Assembly (NCBI RefSeq): GCF_029338555.1
Contig: NZ_CP119989.1
Coordinates: 620,001 to 684,000 of the forward strand
Length of the DNA stretch: 64,000 nucleotides
Source: Halobaculum marinum
Lineage (GTDB): Archaea; Halobacteriota; Halobacteria; Halobacteriales; Haloferacaceae
Direction of reading: 5' to 3'
The position numbers were made by a program, and so were the translations under genes. Under the pieces are notes generated by a model. That model was given only the letters and a program-made list of their open reading frames with translations, did no database searches and was not told the DNA's origin. The stretch's first letter is position 1, and each line of letters opens with the position of its first letter. Shown piece after piece: positions 1 through 8,828 of the stretch.

Positions 1-64
1 GTTCGTCCCACGACTGGTAGGGGACGGGCGTTGCCCCGACGAGGATCTTCGGATTCTTGATCAC
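1..64 (-). CDS. Possible 5' end of a gene running off the left edge
   Basis: Reading leftward from a GTG at 64, the frame stays open to the window edge and gives about 21 residues beginning MIKNPKILVGATPVPYQS. A stop lies four codons before the first residue of this frame's open stretch, so the gene would start here. Codon choice looks haloarchaeal, but the stretch is too short to identify a family, and frame 2 of the plus strand is also open. Treat this as tentative. Confidence 0.2.
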   Translation of the reverse strand, partial: MIKNPKILVGATPVPYQSWDE

Positions 65-218
65 GATCGGTTCACCATCTGTCTAGACGCCCGCCACGAC
101 TATGACCATTGGTATCATATGACATATCTATGCGAGCGCTTGCGCCGGAATCGGCCATCCCGGCGGTCCACAGTGGATCGCCCGCCGACGCGGGGGCGCC
201 CGCGCCGGCCGGGTCGCG
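65..218. other. Short intergenic stretch left of the thiolase gene
   Basis: About 150 nt with no convincing gene. The part from about 100 to 130 is AT-rich (TATCATATGACATATC) compared with the surrounding DNA and could hold a promoter, but no gene start is placed suitably for certain. Confidence 0.3.
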
Positions 219-1352
219 TTACCGACTGAACTCGATTGCGGCGCCCTGCCCGAAGCCGACGCACAGCGACGCCAGCCCGCGGTCGACGTCTCGCTTGATC
301 ATCTCGTGGATGAGCGTCACCGGCAGGCGCGCGCCGGAGGCCCCGAGCGGGTGCCCGAGCGCGATGGCGCCGCCGTTGACGTTGTACTTGTCCTCGTCGA
401 TGCCGAGTTCGCGGCGGCTGTACTCACACTGGGAGGCGAACGCCTCGTTCACCTCGACCAGGCCGTAGTCGTCGATGTCGGTGCCGGCGCGCTCCAGCAG
501 GCCGCGCGTCGCCGGGACCGGGCCGATGCCCATCACGGTCGGGTCGACGCCGGCGACGTTGTTCGTGCCGACCTCCGCCAGCACGTCGAGGCCGTGCTCG
601 TCGGCGAACTCCTTCGAGCAGACCAGCGTGGCGGCGGCACCGTCGGTGAGTTGCGAGGAGTTGCCGGCGGTGACCGAGCCGTCGCCGGTGAACGCGGGCG
701 ACAGGCCGGCGAGCGTCTCGACGCTCGTGTCCCGGCGGATGCCCTCGTCCTCGGTGACGACGCCGTCGTCGGTCTCGATGGGAACGATCTCGTCGTCGAA
801 CCGGCCCGAGTCCGTCGCCTCGGCGGCGCGCTGGTGCGAGCGCACGGCGAACTCGTCTTGCGCCTCGCGGCTCACTTCGTACTCCTCGGCAACCTTCTCG
901 GCGGTCATCCCCATCTGGAGTTGGAACACGTTGTACTTCTCCGACAGCTCCGGGTGGAGGTGCTGGTAGGAGTCGCCGTCCATCGGCACGTTGCTCATCG
1001 ACTCGACGCCGCCCGCGATGATGCACTCGCGGTTGCCCGCGGCGACGGCGTCCGAGGCGGAGATGATCGACTGCATCGAGGACGCGCACCAGCGGTTGAT
1101 GCTCGTCGCGGGCGTCCCCTCGCCGAGTTCCGAGAGGAGCGCGATGACGCGCGCGACGTTGTTGTCCTGCTGGCCGCGCTGTTGGGCGACCCCCCACATG
1201 AGGTCGTCCACGGCGTCGGGTTCGAGGTCGTGCTCGTCGAGGATGTGGTCGATGAGGGCCACCGAGAGGTCCTCGCTGCGGACGTCTGCGAAGACGCCTC
1301 CCTGTCGACCGAACGGGGTGCGATACGCGGCCGCGATGACGGGCGTTGCCAT
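219..1352 (-). CDS. Acetyl-CoA C-acetyltransferase (thiolase)
   Basis: A 377-residue thiolase, full length for the family, which condenses or cleaves acyl-CoA and acetyl-CoA in the cytoplasm (beta-oxidation or acetoacetyl-CoA formation). The acyl-accepting Cys is in INRWCASSMQS (about Cys89). The GHPLGASGAR block near residue 332 supplies the catalytic His, and CVGFGQG near residue 364 the second catalytic Cys. The ATG at 1352 is favoured because a TATA-like TTTATCA lies 24-30 nt upstream, implying a leaderless mRNA. The DUF35 OB-fold partner that often accompanies archaeal thiolases is not visible next to it. Chain-length specificity cannot be read from sequence. Confidence 0.93.
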   Translation of the reverse strand: MATPVIAAAYRTPFGRQGGVFADVRSEDLSVALIDHILDEHDLEPDAVDDLMWGVAQQRGQQDNNVARVIALLSELGEGTPATSINRWCASSMQSIISASDAVAAGNRECIIAGGVESMSNVPMDGDSYQHLHPELSEKYNVFQLQMGMTAEKVAEEYEVSREAQDEFAVRSHQRAAEATDSGRFDDEIVPIETDDGVVTEDEGIRRDTSVETLAGLSPAFTGDGSVTAGNSSQLTDGAAATLVCSKEFADEHGLDVLAEVGTNNVAGVDPTVMGIGPVPATRGLLERAGTDIDDYGLVEVNEAFASQCEYSRRELGIDEDKYNVNGGAIALGHPLGASGARLPVTLIHEMIKRDVDRGLASLCVGFGQGAAIEFSR

Positions 1353-1375
1353 GGATCGAAGTCAGCGGTCGATCC

Positions 1376-1382
1376 TGATAAA
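1376..1382 (-). promoter_or_regulatory. TATA-like promoter box for the thiolase gene
   Basis: On the minus strand the sequence reads GGATTTATCAGG, with TTTATCA 24-30 nt before the ATG at 1352. This spacing is typical of leaderless haloarchaeal transcripts. Confidence 0.55.
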
Positions 1383-1510
1383 TCCGGGAGAACCCCGCAC
1401 CCGTTGGCCCGCGTTGCCGCCGCGGCGACTCCTGCCCCGTGTGACAGCCCCACACGACCGAGACGGGCTCTTCGACGCGCTTAACAGCCTCCGCGGGCAA
1501 CCTCTCGGGG

Positions 1511-2878
1511 ATGAGTGACCCGGCAGGGGACGTGGTCGAGCTTCTCGTGACCGTCCACCGCTACAACGAGGACCGCGACCTCGACGCCGACGACCTACCG
1601 CCGCGGTACCGCCGTGTCTTCTGGAGCGAGTCGCCCGAAGACGAGGAGGGACCGGGCGGCGTGGAGCGCCCACTCCACGTGACCGAATCGACCGCGAAGA
1701 CCGCTACGGGCATCGAGCGCCCGTGGGAGGCGATCGCCGACCTCCTGTTCACCGAGCGAAAGGACTTCTCCGGCGAGATCGCGTTGTCTCAGCCCGAAAT
1801 GGGGATCGAGTGGATCGTGGAGCGCGCGACCGACGAGAACCTCCTCGACAACCCGGTGCTCGCGAAGATCGCGAACGAGGCCGACACCGACGCCGAGTTC
1901 TCGGTCACGCACGCCGAGGCGCGCGAGGAGAACCGCCCGGTGCGCGCCGACCGCGTGTGGATCGACGCCCTGCTCGGCGAGTACTTCGACGAGGAGGAGG
2001 ACGCAGAGATGCTAGACCTCGTCAACGTGAAAGCGCCCGAGGAGATCGAGATGACGCTGCACGACCTCGTCCTCACGACCGATCAGGAGGGCGAGATCCG
2101 CAAGCTCATGAAGGCGATCGAGCACCGCGAGTACCTCGCCAACATCGGCCTGCGCGAGATCGGGAAGCTGCTGTTCGTCGGGCCGCCGGGGACGGGGAAG
2201 ACGACCGCCGCCCGCGCGCTCGCCCACGAACTCGGCCTCCCGTTCGTCGAGGTGAAGCTGTCGATGGTGACGAGCCAGTACCTCGGCGAGACGGCCAAGA
2301 ACGTCGAGAAGACGTTCGAGGTCGCCAAGCGCCTGGCGCCGTGTATCCTGTTCATCGACGAGTTCGACTCCGTCGCCAAGACGCGCAAGTCCGACGAGCA
2401 CGCCGCCCTCAAGCGCGCGGTCAACACGCTGCTCAAGAGCATCGACGACATCTCGCTCGTGCGCGACGAGGTGCTGCTCATCTCGGCGACGAACCACCCC
2501 GACCAACTCGACGCCGCGGCGTGGCGCCGCTTCGACGAGATCGTCAACTTCCCCAAGCCGGACCGCCAGATGCGCTCGGACATCCTCCGCGTCATCACCC
2601 GGCAGATGGAGATCGCCGACTTCGACCCCGACGAGGTCGCCGACCGCACCGAGGGGCTCACCGGGAGCGACCTCCGCCTCGTCATGCGCGAGGCCGTGCT
2701 GGAGGCGCTCACCGAAGAGCGGATGTCGATCACCCAGACGGACATCATGGACGCCGTCCAGGACTTCGAGGAGCGCGACAACCTCAAGAACATGGACATG
2801 ATCGACGGCGAGGGCGCCGAGGTCGTCGGCGACGGCGGCGGGCACGACCACGATCACGACCACTCACACGACGACTGA
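1511..2878 (+). CDS. AAA-family ATPase with His-rich tail
   Basis: A 455-residue single-AAA-domain ATPase. The first 200 residues are a family-specific acidic region. The AAA module follows, with Walker A GPPGTGKT at about residue 223, Walker B ILFIDEFDS at about residue 280, sensor-1 SATNHPDQ and an arginine-finger-like AAWRRFDE, then the helical lid with GLTGSDLRL. It resembles the Cdc48/PAN-type ATP-dependent remodelling clade but lacks a recognisable substrate-recruiting N-domain or HbYX tail. The last 14 residues alternate His and Asp (GGGHDHDHDHSHDD), a possible metal-binding tail. Substrate unknown; the gene stands alone. Confidence 0.88.
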   Translation: MSDPAGDVVELLVTVHRYNEDRDLDADDLPPRYRRVFWSESPEDEEGPGGVERPLHVTESTAKTATGIERPWEAIADLLFTERKDFSGEIALSQPEMGIEWIVERATDENLLDNPVLAKIANEADTDAEFSVTHAEAREENRPVRADRVWIDALLGEYFDEEEDAEMLDLVNVKAPEEIEMTLHDLVLTTDQEGEIRKLMKAIEHREYLANIGLREIGKLLFVGPPGTGKTTAARALAHELGLPFVEVKLSMVTSQYLGETAKNVEKTFEVAKRLAPCILFIDEFDSVAKTRKSDEHAALKRAVNTLLKSIDDISLVRDEVLLISATNHPDQLDAAAWRRFDEIVNFPKPDRQMRSDILRVITRQMEIADFDPDEVADRTEGLTGSDLRLVMREAVLEALTEERMSITQTDIMDAVQDFEERDNLKNMDMIDGEGAEVVGDGGGHDHDHDHSHDD

Positions 2879-2885
2879 GGCCGGT

Positions 2886-3764
2886 CTACTCTTCTTCGAG
2901 TATCTCCCGCTCGACGACGGTCAGGTGCTCGTCGACGACGACTCGGAGGCGGTCGCCGTCAGCCGAAAAGTACCCCTCAACCTGAATCGGGTCGCGCGTG
3001 ACCGACTCACGGGTCCAGACGAACTCGTCTGTCCACACCGGCTCTTCCCAGATGTTCCGCCCGCGTTCGGCGAAGAACGACTGCACCGCCTCTTCGATCC
3101 GGAGCACAGCGGGGAGGTTCACGTAGACGAACCACGAACACTCCGTACAGGCGGCGTTGATCGGGATGTCGTCGGTGGCGACGTCGAACTCGTCCCAGTG
3201 ATCAGAGTCGAACGCGAAATCGACCTCGACGTGGCCGGTGCAGTACGGGCACACCCCGTTGAACATCGACGTGTAATCCCTGATCAGCGTGTTCTGGAGC
3301 GCGACGGTGATCGACTCGGGGTCGTCTGGATCGATCCTGCCGGCATCGACTGGATAGCGCACCCGGTGGTCCCCACACGACCCACACGTGAGGTACGCTC
3401 TCCCACCTTCGTACCGCGCTTCTAACCCACCGCCACAGGACTCGCACTCCCACGGCACTCGGAACGGCTCCACCTCGACCTCGGGCACACTCCGGTGTGC
3501 GATCACCGCCTGGTACGCCCGGATCCCGGCGAGCGTGAGTGTGTACCCCTCGTCGGTCTTCTCGACGAACTCGTCTCGGAGTTCTCCGAGGTGGTAGGTC
3601 AGCCGACTGCTGTCGTCGACGTCTGCGGCCCGCTGGAGGTCGGAGAACGCCAGCGTCGCGTACCCCTCCGACCCACTCGCGTCGCCGAGCGCCGTGATCA
3701 CCCGCAGCCGAACTTCGTCTGACAGGAGTTCGAAGGTCCGCCGAGACGGGTGATCGTCGGCCAT
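2886..3764 (-). CDS. Winged-helix (ArsR-like) transcriptional regulator with zinc-ribbon domain
   Basis: 292 residues. The N-terminal 90 residues form a winged helix (SRRTFELLSDEVRLRVI, then a recognition region ending in LTLAGIRAYQAV). Then come Cys pairs CESCGG and CGSCG and a second set CPYC and CTEC, indicating zinc-binding ribbons, and a C-terminal beta-rich region (DUF7351-like as I recall the haloarchaeal family). It is probably a cytoplasmic DNA-binding regulator; its targets are unknown. The ATG at 3764 is preferred over an ATG at 3809 because a BRE/TATA pair lies between them. It converges on the AAA ATPase gene with a 7-nt gap. Confidence 0.82.
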   Translation of the reverse strand: MADDHPSRRTFELLSDEVRLRVITALGDASGSEGYATLAFSDLQRAADVDDSSRLTYHLGELRDEFVEKTDEGYTLTLAGIRAYQAVIAHRSVPEVEVEPFRVPWECESCGGGLEARYEGGRAYLTCGSCGDHRVRYPVDAGRIDPDDPESITVALQNTLIRDYTSMFNGVCPYCTGHVEVDFAFDSDHWDEFDVATDDIPINAACTECSWFVYVNLPAVLRIEEAVQSFFAERGRNIWEEPVWTDEFVWTRESVTRDPIQVEGYFSADGDRLRVVVDEHLTVVEREILEEE

Positions 3765-3787
3765 CACCCAGCGGAGGCGACTATCGG

Positions 3788-3802
3788 TAAGATACCTTTC
3801 GG
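3788..3802 (-). promoter_or_regulatory. BRE/TATA promoter of the winged-helix regulator
   Basis: The minus strand reads CCGAAAGGTATCTTACC, a purine-rich BRE followed by TATCTTA at 24-30 nt before the ATG at 3764. This spacing decides the shorter start and predicts a leaderless mRNA. Confidence 0.6.
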
Positions 3803-3854
3803 TCGACACGAGTGCTGCCGTCGGTCGTGGTCTCTCTCCGTTCGGCCTCGCTCC

Positions 3855-3911
3855 TGCTCACGGTTCGCTTCGCTCACCGTTCGCATCGTGGTCTCCCTCC
3901 GGTCGACCACG
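3855..3911 (+). repeat. Dispersed ~58-nt repeat, copy A (intergenic)
   Basis: This 57-nt stretch aligns with 36311-36368 at about 88% identity (six mismatches and one gap by hand). It ends in an inverted repeat, CGTGGTC at 3887-3893 and GACCACG at 3905-3911, around TCTCCCTCCGGTC. In copy B the stem has changed on both sides (CGGGGTC/GACCCCG), so pairing is preserved by compensatory change. Confidence 0.6.
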
Positions 3912-3953
3912 CTCCCGACACCGCTTAGTCTCCCCTCCACATCCTCACGGTAG

Positions 3954-4778
3954 ATGCGCGTCACGCTCCTCGGCACGGGCGACACCACCGGCACGCCCAC
4001 CGTCGGGTGCGACTGTGACACCTGCGAGGCGGCGCGCGAGCGCGGCGTCGAGCGCTCGCGCTTCTCGGTCCACGTCGAGAACGAGCGCACCGGCGAGTCG
4101 CTGCTGGTCGACCTGTCGCCGGACTTCCGCCACCAGTTCCTCACCCACGACGTCCCCCTCCCCGACGCCGCGGTCGTCACCCACATCCACTTCGACCACC
4201 TCGACGGCCTCGGCAACGCCTACCGCCTGTTCGACGACCTCCCCGTGTACGCGGCGAACGAGGTCGACCCCGCGACCGGCGAGTCGGTCGCCGACACGAT
4301 CCGGACGAAGTACGACTACCTCGACCGCGTCACCGTCCGCGACGCGACTCCGTTCGAGCCGACCCGCGTGTGCGGCCTCGACGTGACGTTCGTCCCGGTC
4401 GACCACCCGCCGCTGGTGTGCTACGGGCTCGTAATCGAGGACCCGGAGACGGGTGCGAAGCTGTCGCTGTCGGGCGACACCAGCTACGACGTGCCCGCCG
4501 AGTCCCGCGCCGCGCTCGCGAACCCGGACCTCTTCCTCGCCGACGGCATCGTCCCGGCGCGCTTCTGCGAGTATCACCCGCTCGGCGGGAAAGACGAGGG
4601 CCCCGACGGCACGCCGTACACGTTCGGATCGAAGCACATGACCCGCGAGGGGGCGCTCGCGCTCGCCGAGGACCTCGGCGCCGAGACGACGCGACTAGTC
4701 CACCTCGCCCACTACTACCCGCCCGACGAGGCGTTCGCGGAGCCGCTGGCGGTCGACGGCGAGACGTACGACCTCTGA
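3954..4778 (+). CDS. PhnP-like metallo-beta-lactamase-fold phosphodiesterase
   Basis: A 274-residue MBL-fold hydrolase. The N-terminus MRVTLLGTGDTTGTPTVGC and the paired Cys of CDCDTC are the PhnP/lipoyltransferase-like subgroup signature, often a structural zinc site. The metal-binding motif HIHFDH sits at about residues 80-85, LSGDTSYD supplies the bridging Asp, and the last metal His is in LVHLAHYYP. Family members hydrolyse phosphodiesters such as cyclic ribose phosphates; the substrate here is uncertain because no phn genes are nearby. Full length, cytoplasmic. Confidence 0.85.
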   Translation: MRVTLLGTGDTTGTPTVGCDCDTCEAARERGVERSRFSVHVENERTGESLLVDLSPDFRHQFLTHDVPLPDAAVVTHIHFDHLDGLGNAYRLFDDLPVYAANEVDPATGESVADTIRTKYDYLDRVTVRDATPFEPTRVCGLDVTFVPVDHPPLVCYGLVIEDPETGAKLSLSGDTSYDVPAESRAALANPDLFLADGIVPARFCEYHPLGGKDEGPDGTPYTFGSKHMTREGALALAEDLGAETTRLVHLAHYYPPDEAFAEPLAVDGETYDL

Positions 4779-4806
4779 GCGGCGACGGGTGGCGCCGACC
4801 AGAACA

Positions 4807-4813
4807 GTTATTT
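4807..4813 (+). promoter_or_regulatory. TATA-like box for the 76-residue membrane protein
   Basis: AACAGTTATTTCC places GTTATTT 23-29 nt before the ATG at 4836, consistent with a leaderless transcript. Confidence 0.45.
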
Positions 4814-4835
4814 CCGTGACACGGCTCGCGCGAGT

Positions 4836-5066
4836 ATGTCCCTCCACGACGCAGTCGGCAGGATCGACGACGCCCACGTCGTCCGCCTCCTGACACTCTG
4901 GTTCGCGGTCGCGACGTTCCTCCGAGTCGCGTCCGACGGCGGCTCGACGGCCGAAGCGGTGGTCGGGTTCGTCGCACTCCTGCTGTTCTGGGGGATCCCG
5001 ATCCACCTCCTCGTGACGCTACTGCTGGCGGTCGACGTGGCGATCGGCGGGTCCGCCACCGAGTGA
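4836..5066 (+). CDS. Small two-helix membrane protein, unknown function
   Basis: 76 residues with two hydrophobic stretches, at about residues 18-36 (VVRLLTLWFAVATFLRVA) and 43-70 (AVVGFVALLLFWGIPIHLL). I do not recognise a family. The reading frame has haloarchaeal codon bias and a promoter-like box at proper spacing, so it is likely real. It lies between the MBL hydrolase and the surface-protein operon, on the same strand as both. Confidence 0.6.
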   Translation: MSLHDAVGRIDDAHVVRLLTLWFAVATFLRVASDGGSTAEAVVGFVALLLFWGIPIHLLVTLLLAVDVAIGGSATE

Positions 5067-5122
5067 CGACCTCCGGGGCTCGACGGTCGGGCGGGTGCCG
5101 ACGCGTTTCAGCGTGGCGGGAA

Positions 5123-5130
5123 GCTATTTG
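5123..5130 (+). promoter_or_regulatory. TATA-like box for the CARDB-like protein/ABC operon
   Basis: AAGCTATTTGC lies 27-34 nt before the TTG at 5157. It supports that codon as the first codon of a leaderless mRNA. Confidence 0.45.
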
Positions 5131-5156
5131 CGCGTCCAACCCCTAACTGCCCTAAC

Positions 5157-6761
5157 TTGAACGCCCGTTCAACCCGGGCAGCGGCCCTCGTCGTCGGCCT
5201 CCTGCTCGTCACGTCGGTCCTCGTCCCGTTCGTCGGCGTCGCCGGCGCGGTGCCCGACGCCCGCGTCTCCGTCACCGACGCGACCGTCACACCGGCCACC
5301 CCGACGGCCGGCGCACCGATCACCGTCGCGGCGACCGTCCGCCTCTCGGGCGGGAGCGCGTCCGCCGCCGACCTCGACCGCGTCCGCGTCGTCGACGCCG
5401 ACGGCGAGGTGCTCGGCGAGGCGACCGGCCTCGGCGCGCTCTCGCCCGGCGAGACGCTCACGGTACCGGTCACCCTCACCGTCGACGACCCCGGCGCGTA
5501 CGACCTCTCGGTCGTCGCGACCGTCTCCGACAGCGACGACGAGACCGCCAGGGCGCGCTTCCCCCTCTCGCTTGTCGTCGAACGGGGCGCCCCGCAGGTC
5601 GAAGTCCGTGCGGAGAACGCCGTCGCCGGCGCCGACTCCCGCGTCGCGGTGACGCTCTCGAACCCGACGACCGCCGCGCTGCGCGACCTCACCGTCTCGG
5701 TCGTCGACCCCGCCGACGGCGAGCGCGTCGACGGCACCGTCGCCACGCTCGCCGCTGGCGCGAGTCAACAGGTGAACCTCTCGGTCCGCCCGACCGAGGC
5801 GGGCGAGCAGTCGTTCCAGGTCCGCGTCGACTACACCACCGCCGCGGGCACGCGCGCCTCCGTCACCCACGAGGGACTCGTCACGGTCGACGAACTGGCC
5901 GCCGACGTCGGCGTCCGCGTCTCGCGGTCGACCGGCGACGGCGACGGCGCGGCCGCGGGCGGCGGCGGTGCGGGCGGCCTCGCGGGCATCATCGGCGCCG
6001 CGGGCGGCGGCGGAGGCGGCGCGCTTCAGTCGTCCGGCGGCGACGAGGCGTCGGGCGACGGGTCCCGTGTCGACGTGACCGTGACCAACTTCGGCAACGC
6101 CGCCATCGAGCGCGTCGTGCTCGTCCCGCGCGGCGCGAACGGCACCGTCGTCGCCGCGGTCGGCCGCGTCGCCGTCGCCGACGCGCTGGCTCCGGGCGAG
6201 GCGGCGACCGTGACCGTCGACCTCGCGAACGTGGAGTCGGCGGGCGACATCGCGTTCGTCGCGACGTACGACCTCGCGGGCGAGCGCCGGGAGGCGGCCG
6301 CCGCCTACGACTTCCGCCCGAAGCGCGGCGCCGTCGAGTTGACCGGCCTCAACGTCTCCGTCGGCGAGGACGGGCGCGTCACCATCGGCGGCAACCTCGG
6401 CAACGTCGGCGGGTCCGAGGTGACCGGCGTCGTCGTCGGCGTCGCCGACGGCGAGTTCGCCGCGGCGGCGTACCCGCAGCGCGACTACTTCGTCGGCTCC
6501 GTCGCCGCCAGTGAGTTCGCTCCCTTCCGCGTCACCGCCCGTGTCGACACGGAAAACACCTCGACCGTCCCGGTGCAGGTCACGTACACGACCGGCGACG
6601 ACCGCGTGACGACGGTGGTCGACGTACCGCTCCCGGCAGACGAGCGACAGGGACGCCCGGTCGGCGTCTTCGGCGGCTTCGGGGCGGTCGGGGGTGTCCT
6701 CCTCGCGATCGGACTGGCGATTCCCGCCGCCGTCGGACTGCTCGTCCGTCGGTACCGATGA
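5157..6761 (+). CDS. Secreted CARDB-like (COG1361-type) surface protein, membrane anchored
   Basis: 534 residues beginning at a TTG. No ATG or GTG precedes the signal peptide, whose hydrophobic core is LVVGLLLVTSVLVPFVGVAGA (about residues 11-31). The mature part consists of repeated Ig-like beta-sandwich segments (PTAGAPITVAATV, NPTTAALRDLTVSV, NFGNAAIERVVLV, NLGNVGGSEVTGV), with a Gly/Ala-rich linker at about 265-295. The C-terminus is one helix (GGVLLAIGLAIPAAVGLLV) followed by RRYR. It overlaps the ABC ATPase gene by 4 nt (ATGA), so it probably forms the extracytoplasmic part of that transporter system, as in other archaeal COG1361/MacB-type loci. Confidence 0.8.
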   Translation: MNARSTRAAALVVGLLLVTSVLVPFVGVAGAVPDARVSVTDATVTPATPTAGAPITVAATVRLSGGSASAADLDRVRVVDADGEVLGEATGLGALSPGETLTVPVTLTVDDPGAYDLSVVATVSDSDDETARARFPLSLVVERGAPQVEVRAENAVAGADSRVAVTLSNPTTAALRDLTVSVVDPADGERVDGTVATLAAGASQQVNLSVRPTEAGEQSFQVRVDYTTAAGTRASVTHEGLVTVDELAADVGVRVSRSTGDGDGAAAGGGGAGGLAGIIGAAGGGGGGALQSSGGDEASGDGSRVDVTVTNFGNAAIERVVLVPRGANGTVVAAVGRVAVADALAPGEAATVTVDLANVESAGDIAFVATYDLAGERREAAAAYDFRPKRGAVELTGLNVSVGEDGRVTIGGNLGNVGGSEVTGVVVGVADGEFAAAAYPQRDYFVGSVAASEFAPFRVTARVDTENTSTVPVQVTYTTGDDRVTTVVDVPLPADERQGRPVGVFGGFGAVGGVLLAIGLAIPAAVGLLVRRYR

Positions 6762-7591
6762 GCGACGACTGGGCCGCCGACGCGGTCGAGGGGGCGAGCG
6801 TCGACGGCGCACCCGCCGCCGACGACGGTGACGCGGTTCGCGAGGAAGGCACCGTCGGCGACGCGGCTGTCGACCACGACGCCCGCGTCCGCGCTGGCGA
6901 GTTGGCCGCACGCATCCCCGACGCGACCGTCCCGCCGCTGCGACTCGTCGACGTGACCAAGCGCTACGACGGCGGCGGCGGCACCGTCACCGCTCTCTCG
7001 CACGTCGACTTCGCGGTGGACGCCGGCGAAGTGATCGCCGTCATCGGCCCCTCGGGGTCCGGGAAGTCGACGATGCTGAACCTGCTCGGCCTGCTCGACG
7101 ACCCCACCGAGGGGCACGTCGAACTCCACGGCTCGCCCGTCGCGGGTCGCTCCGAGCGCGAGCGGACGAACGTCCGCCGGGAGACGATTGGGTTCGTCTT
7201 CCAGGACTTCCACCTCATCCCCACCCTCTCGGCAGTCGAGAACGTCCGGCTCCCGACCGCGTTCCTCCCCGGCGACTACACCGACCGCGCGGTCGACCTC
7301 CTCGAACGGGTGGGGCTCGGCGACCGCCTCGACCACACGCCCGACGAGCTATCGGGCGGGCAGAAACAGCGCGTCGCCATCGCGCGCTCGCTGATCAACG
7401 AACCCGACGTGCTCTTGGCCGACGAGCCAACGGGCAACCTCGACCGCGACACCGGCGTCTCGGTGCTGGAAGAGATTCGGACCATCGCCCAGGGCGGCGT
7501 CGGCGTCGTCGCCGTCACCCACGACGACCTCGTGACCGAGTACGCCGACCGCACCGTCGAGTTAGTCGACGGGGTGATCGGCGATGCGTGA
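6758..7591 (+). CDS. ABC transporter ATP-binding protein (LolD/MacB type)
   Basis: 277 residues. Walker A GPSGSGKS at about residue 99, Q-loop FVFQDFHL, signature LSGGQKQR, Walker [13 protein letters not shown] and the switch His in VVAVTHDD are all present, so the ATPase should be active. The first 65-70 residues are an acidic extension not found in typical 225-residue LolD/MacB ATPases; it is probably disordered. The gene overlaps its upstream neighbour by 4 nt and the permease by 8 nt, so all three should be translated from one mRNA. The GNLD Walker B variant is characteristic of the MacB/LolD/FtsE group, pointing to export or envelope remodelling rather than import. Confidence 0.92.
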   Translation: MSDDWAADAVEGASVDGAPAADDGDAVREEGTVGDAAVDHDARVRAGELAARIPDATVPPLRLVDVTKRYDGGGGTVTALSHVDFAVDAGEVIAVIGPSGSGKSTMLNLLGLLDDPTEGHVELHGSPVAGRSERERTNVRRETIGFVFQDFHLIPTLSAVENVRLPTAFLPGDYTDRAVDLLERVGLGDRLDHTPDELSGGQKQRVAIARSLINEPDVLLADEPTGNLDRDTGVSVLEEIRTIAQGGVGVVAVTHDDLVTEYADRTVELVDGVIGDA

Positions 7592-8768
7592 CCCCGCCGA
7601 CGGCGCCAGCGGCGACCGCCTCGCGGCACTCGCCGACGCGCTCGACCGCCGCTTTCCGGCGGTGTCGCTGGCGATGCGGAACCTCTCGCGGCAACGGCTC
7701 CGAGCGGGACTGGCGGCGCTCGGCATCGTCATCGGCGTGTTCGCGGTCGTCTCGCTGGGGATGCTCGGCACGGCGCTGCAGGGCGCGGCTACGGAGGAAC
7801 TCGGTGGCCTCGGCAACCAGGTGATCATCAGCCCGGCGCCGGAGACCGACTCGGACGTGCTGAACGGTCGCGATCTGGCGGTGATCGACCGCGCGGCGGC
7901 GGGTCGCGGCGAGGTCGTCCGGCTGAAGTCGACCGGCGCGACGGTGTCGGGGAGCGGCGGCCAGTCGTTCGCACAAGTGTACGGGACGACGAACCCTGCC
8001 GCGCTGTTCGGCGACGCGCCGGGCGTCCCCGACTACCACCGGCAAGGTGCGCTCGTCGGCGCCGACGTGGCCGGTGCGCTCGACCTCCGCGTGGGCTCGC
8101 AGGTCGCCATCGAGGGGAACACCTACCGCGTCGTCGCCGTCCTCCCCGAGCAGTCGAGCATCACGCCGCTGCGGGCGGACTCGGCGGTCGTGCTCCCGCC
8201 GGGCGAGTTCGCCACCGACGGCTTCTCGCAGGTGGTCGTGCAGGCGAACACCGGGGGCGACGCCGAGGCCATCGCGAGTGAGGTGCGCGACGGACTGAAC
8301 GCCCGCGAGCGCCGCGTCTCGGTGTTCTCGCTGACGAGCGTCCTCGACCGCATCACGGAGTTCTTCGCGCTGCTCAACGGCTTCCTCCTCGCGGTCGCGG
8401 GCGTGTCGCTCGTCGTCGCGGGCGTCTCCATCTTCAACGTCATGCTGATGACCGTCTCCGAACGTCGCGGTGAGATCGGCGTGCTCCGCGCCGTCGGCAT
8501 CCACCGAGACCAGGTGCTCCGGACGCTGCTGGTCGAGGCGACCCTGCTTGGGGTGGGCGGCGGCGCGTTGGGCGTCGCCCTCGGCACCGTGGGCGTGGTC
8601 CTCGTCGCGCTCAACACCGAACTCCCGCTCGCGGCGGTGCTCGTCCCGGCGAACGCGCTCGTCGGCTTGGGGGCGTTCGCCTTCGGCGCGACGGTCGCGC
8701 TCGTCGGCGGCCTCTACCCCGCGTACCGCGCGGCGTGGGAGCCGCCGGTTGAGTCACTCCGGGGATAA
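7584..8768 (+). CDS. ABC transporter permease (MacB/FtsX family)
   Basis: 394 residues with the MacB layout: a TM helix near residues 35-60 ([20 protein letters not shown]), an extracellular periplasmic-core-like domain of about 200 residues, then three C-terminal helices (about 255-280, 315-340, 350-380) of the FtsX domain including the conserved [12 protein letters not shown]. It works with the preceding ATPase and the CARDB-like protein. The exported substrate (lipoprotein, peptide or antibiotic) is not indicated. Confidence 0.9.
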   Translation: MRDPADGASGDRLAALADALDRRFPAVSLAMRNLSRQRLRAGLAALGIVIGVFAVVSLGMLGTALQGAATEELGGLGNQVIISPAPETDSDVLNGRDLAVIDRAAAGRGEVVRLKSTGATVSGSGGQSFAQVYGTTNPAALFGDAPGVPDYHRQGALVGADVAGALDLRVGSQVAIEGNTYRVVAVLPEQSSITPLRADSAVVLPPGEFATDGFSQVVVQANTGGDAEAIASEVRDGLNARERRVSVFSLTSVLDRITEFFALLNGFLLAVAGVSLVVAGVSIFNVMLMTVSERRGEIGVLRAVGIHRDQVLRTLLVEATLLGVGGGALGVALGTVGVVLVALNTELPLAAVLVPANALVGLGAFAFGATVALVGGLYPAYRAAWEPPVESLRG

Positions 8769-8828
8769 GGTCGGGGAGGGCGGCCGGATACCCGAAGACA
8801 CTTGCGGGCGTGTTCGTTCCTGTCACCC

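Noticed and set aside
306-1484. Long ORFs antisense to real genes throughout the window (this one lies across the thiolase gene)
   Set aside because: They show Arg/Ala-rich shadow composition caused by the GC-rich third codon position and lack motifs or promoters.
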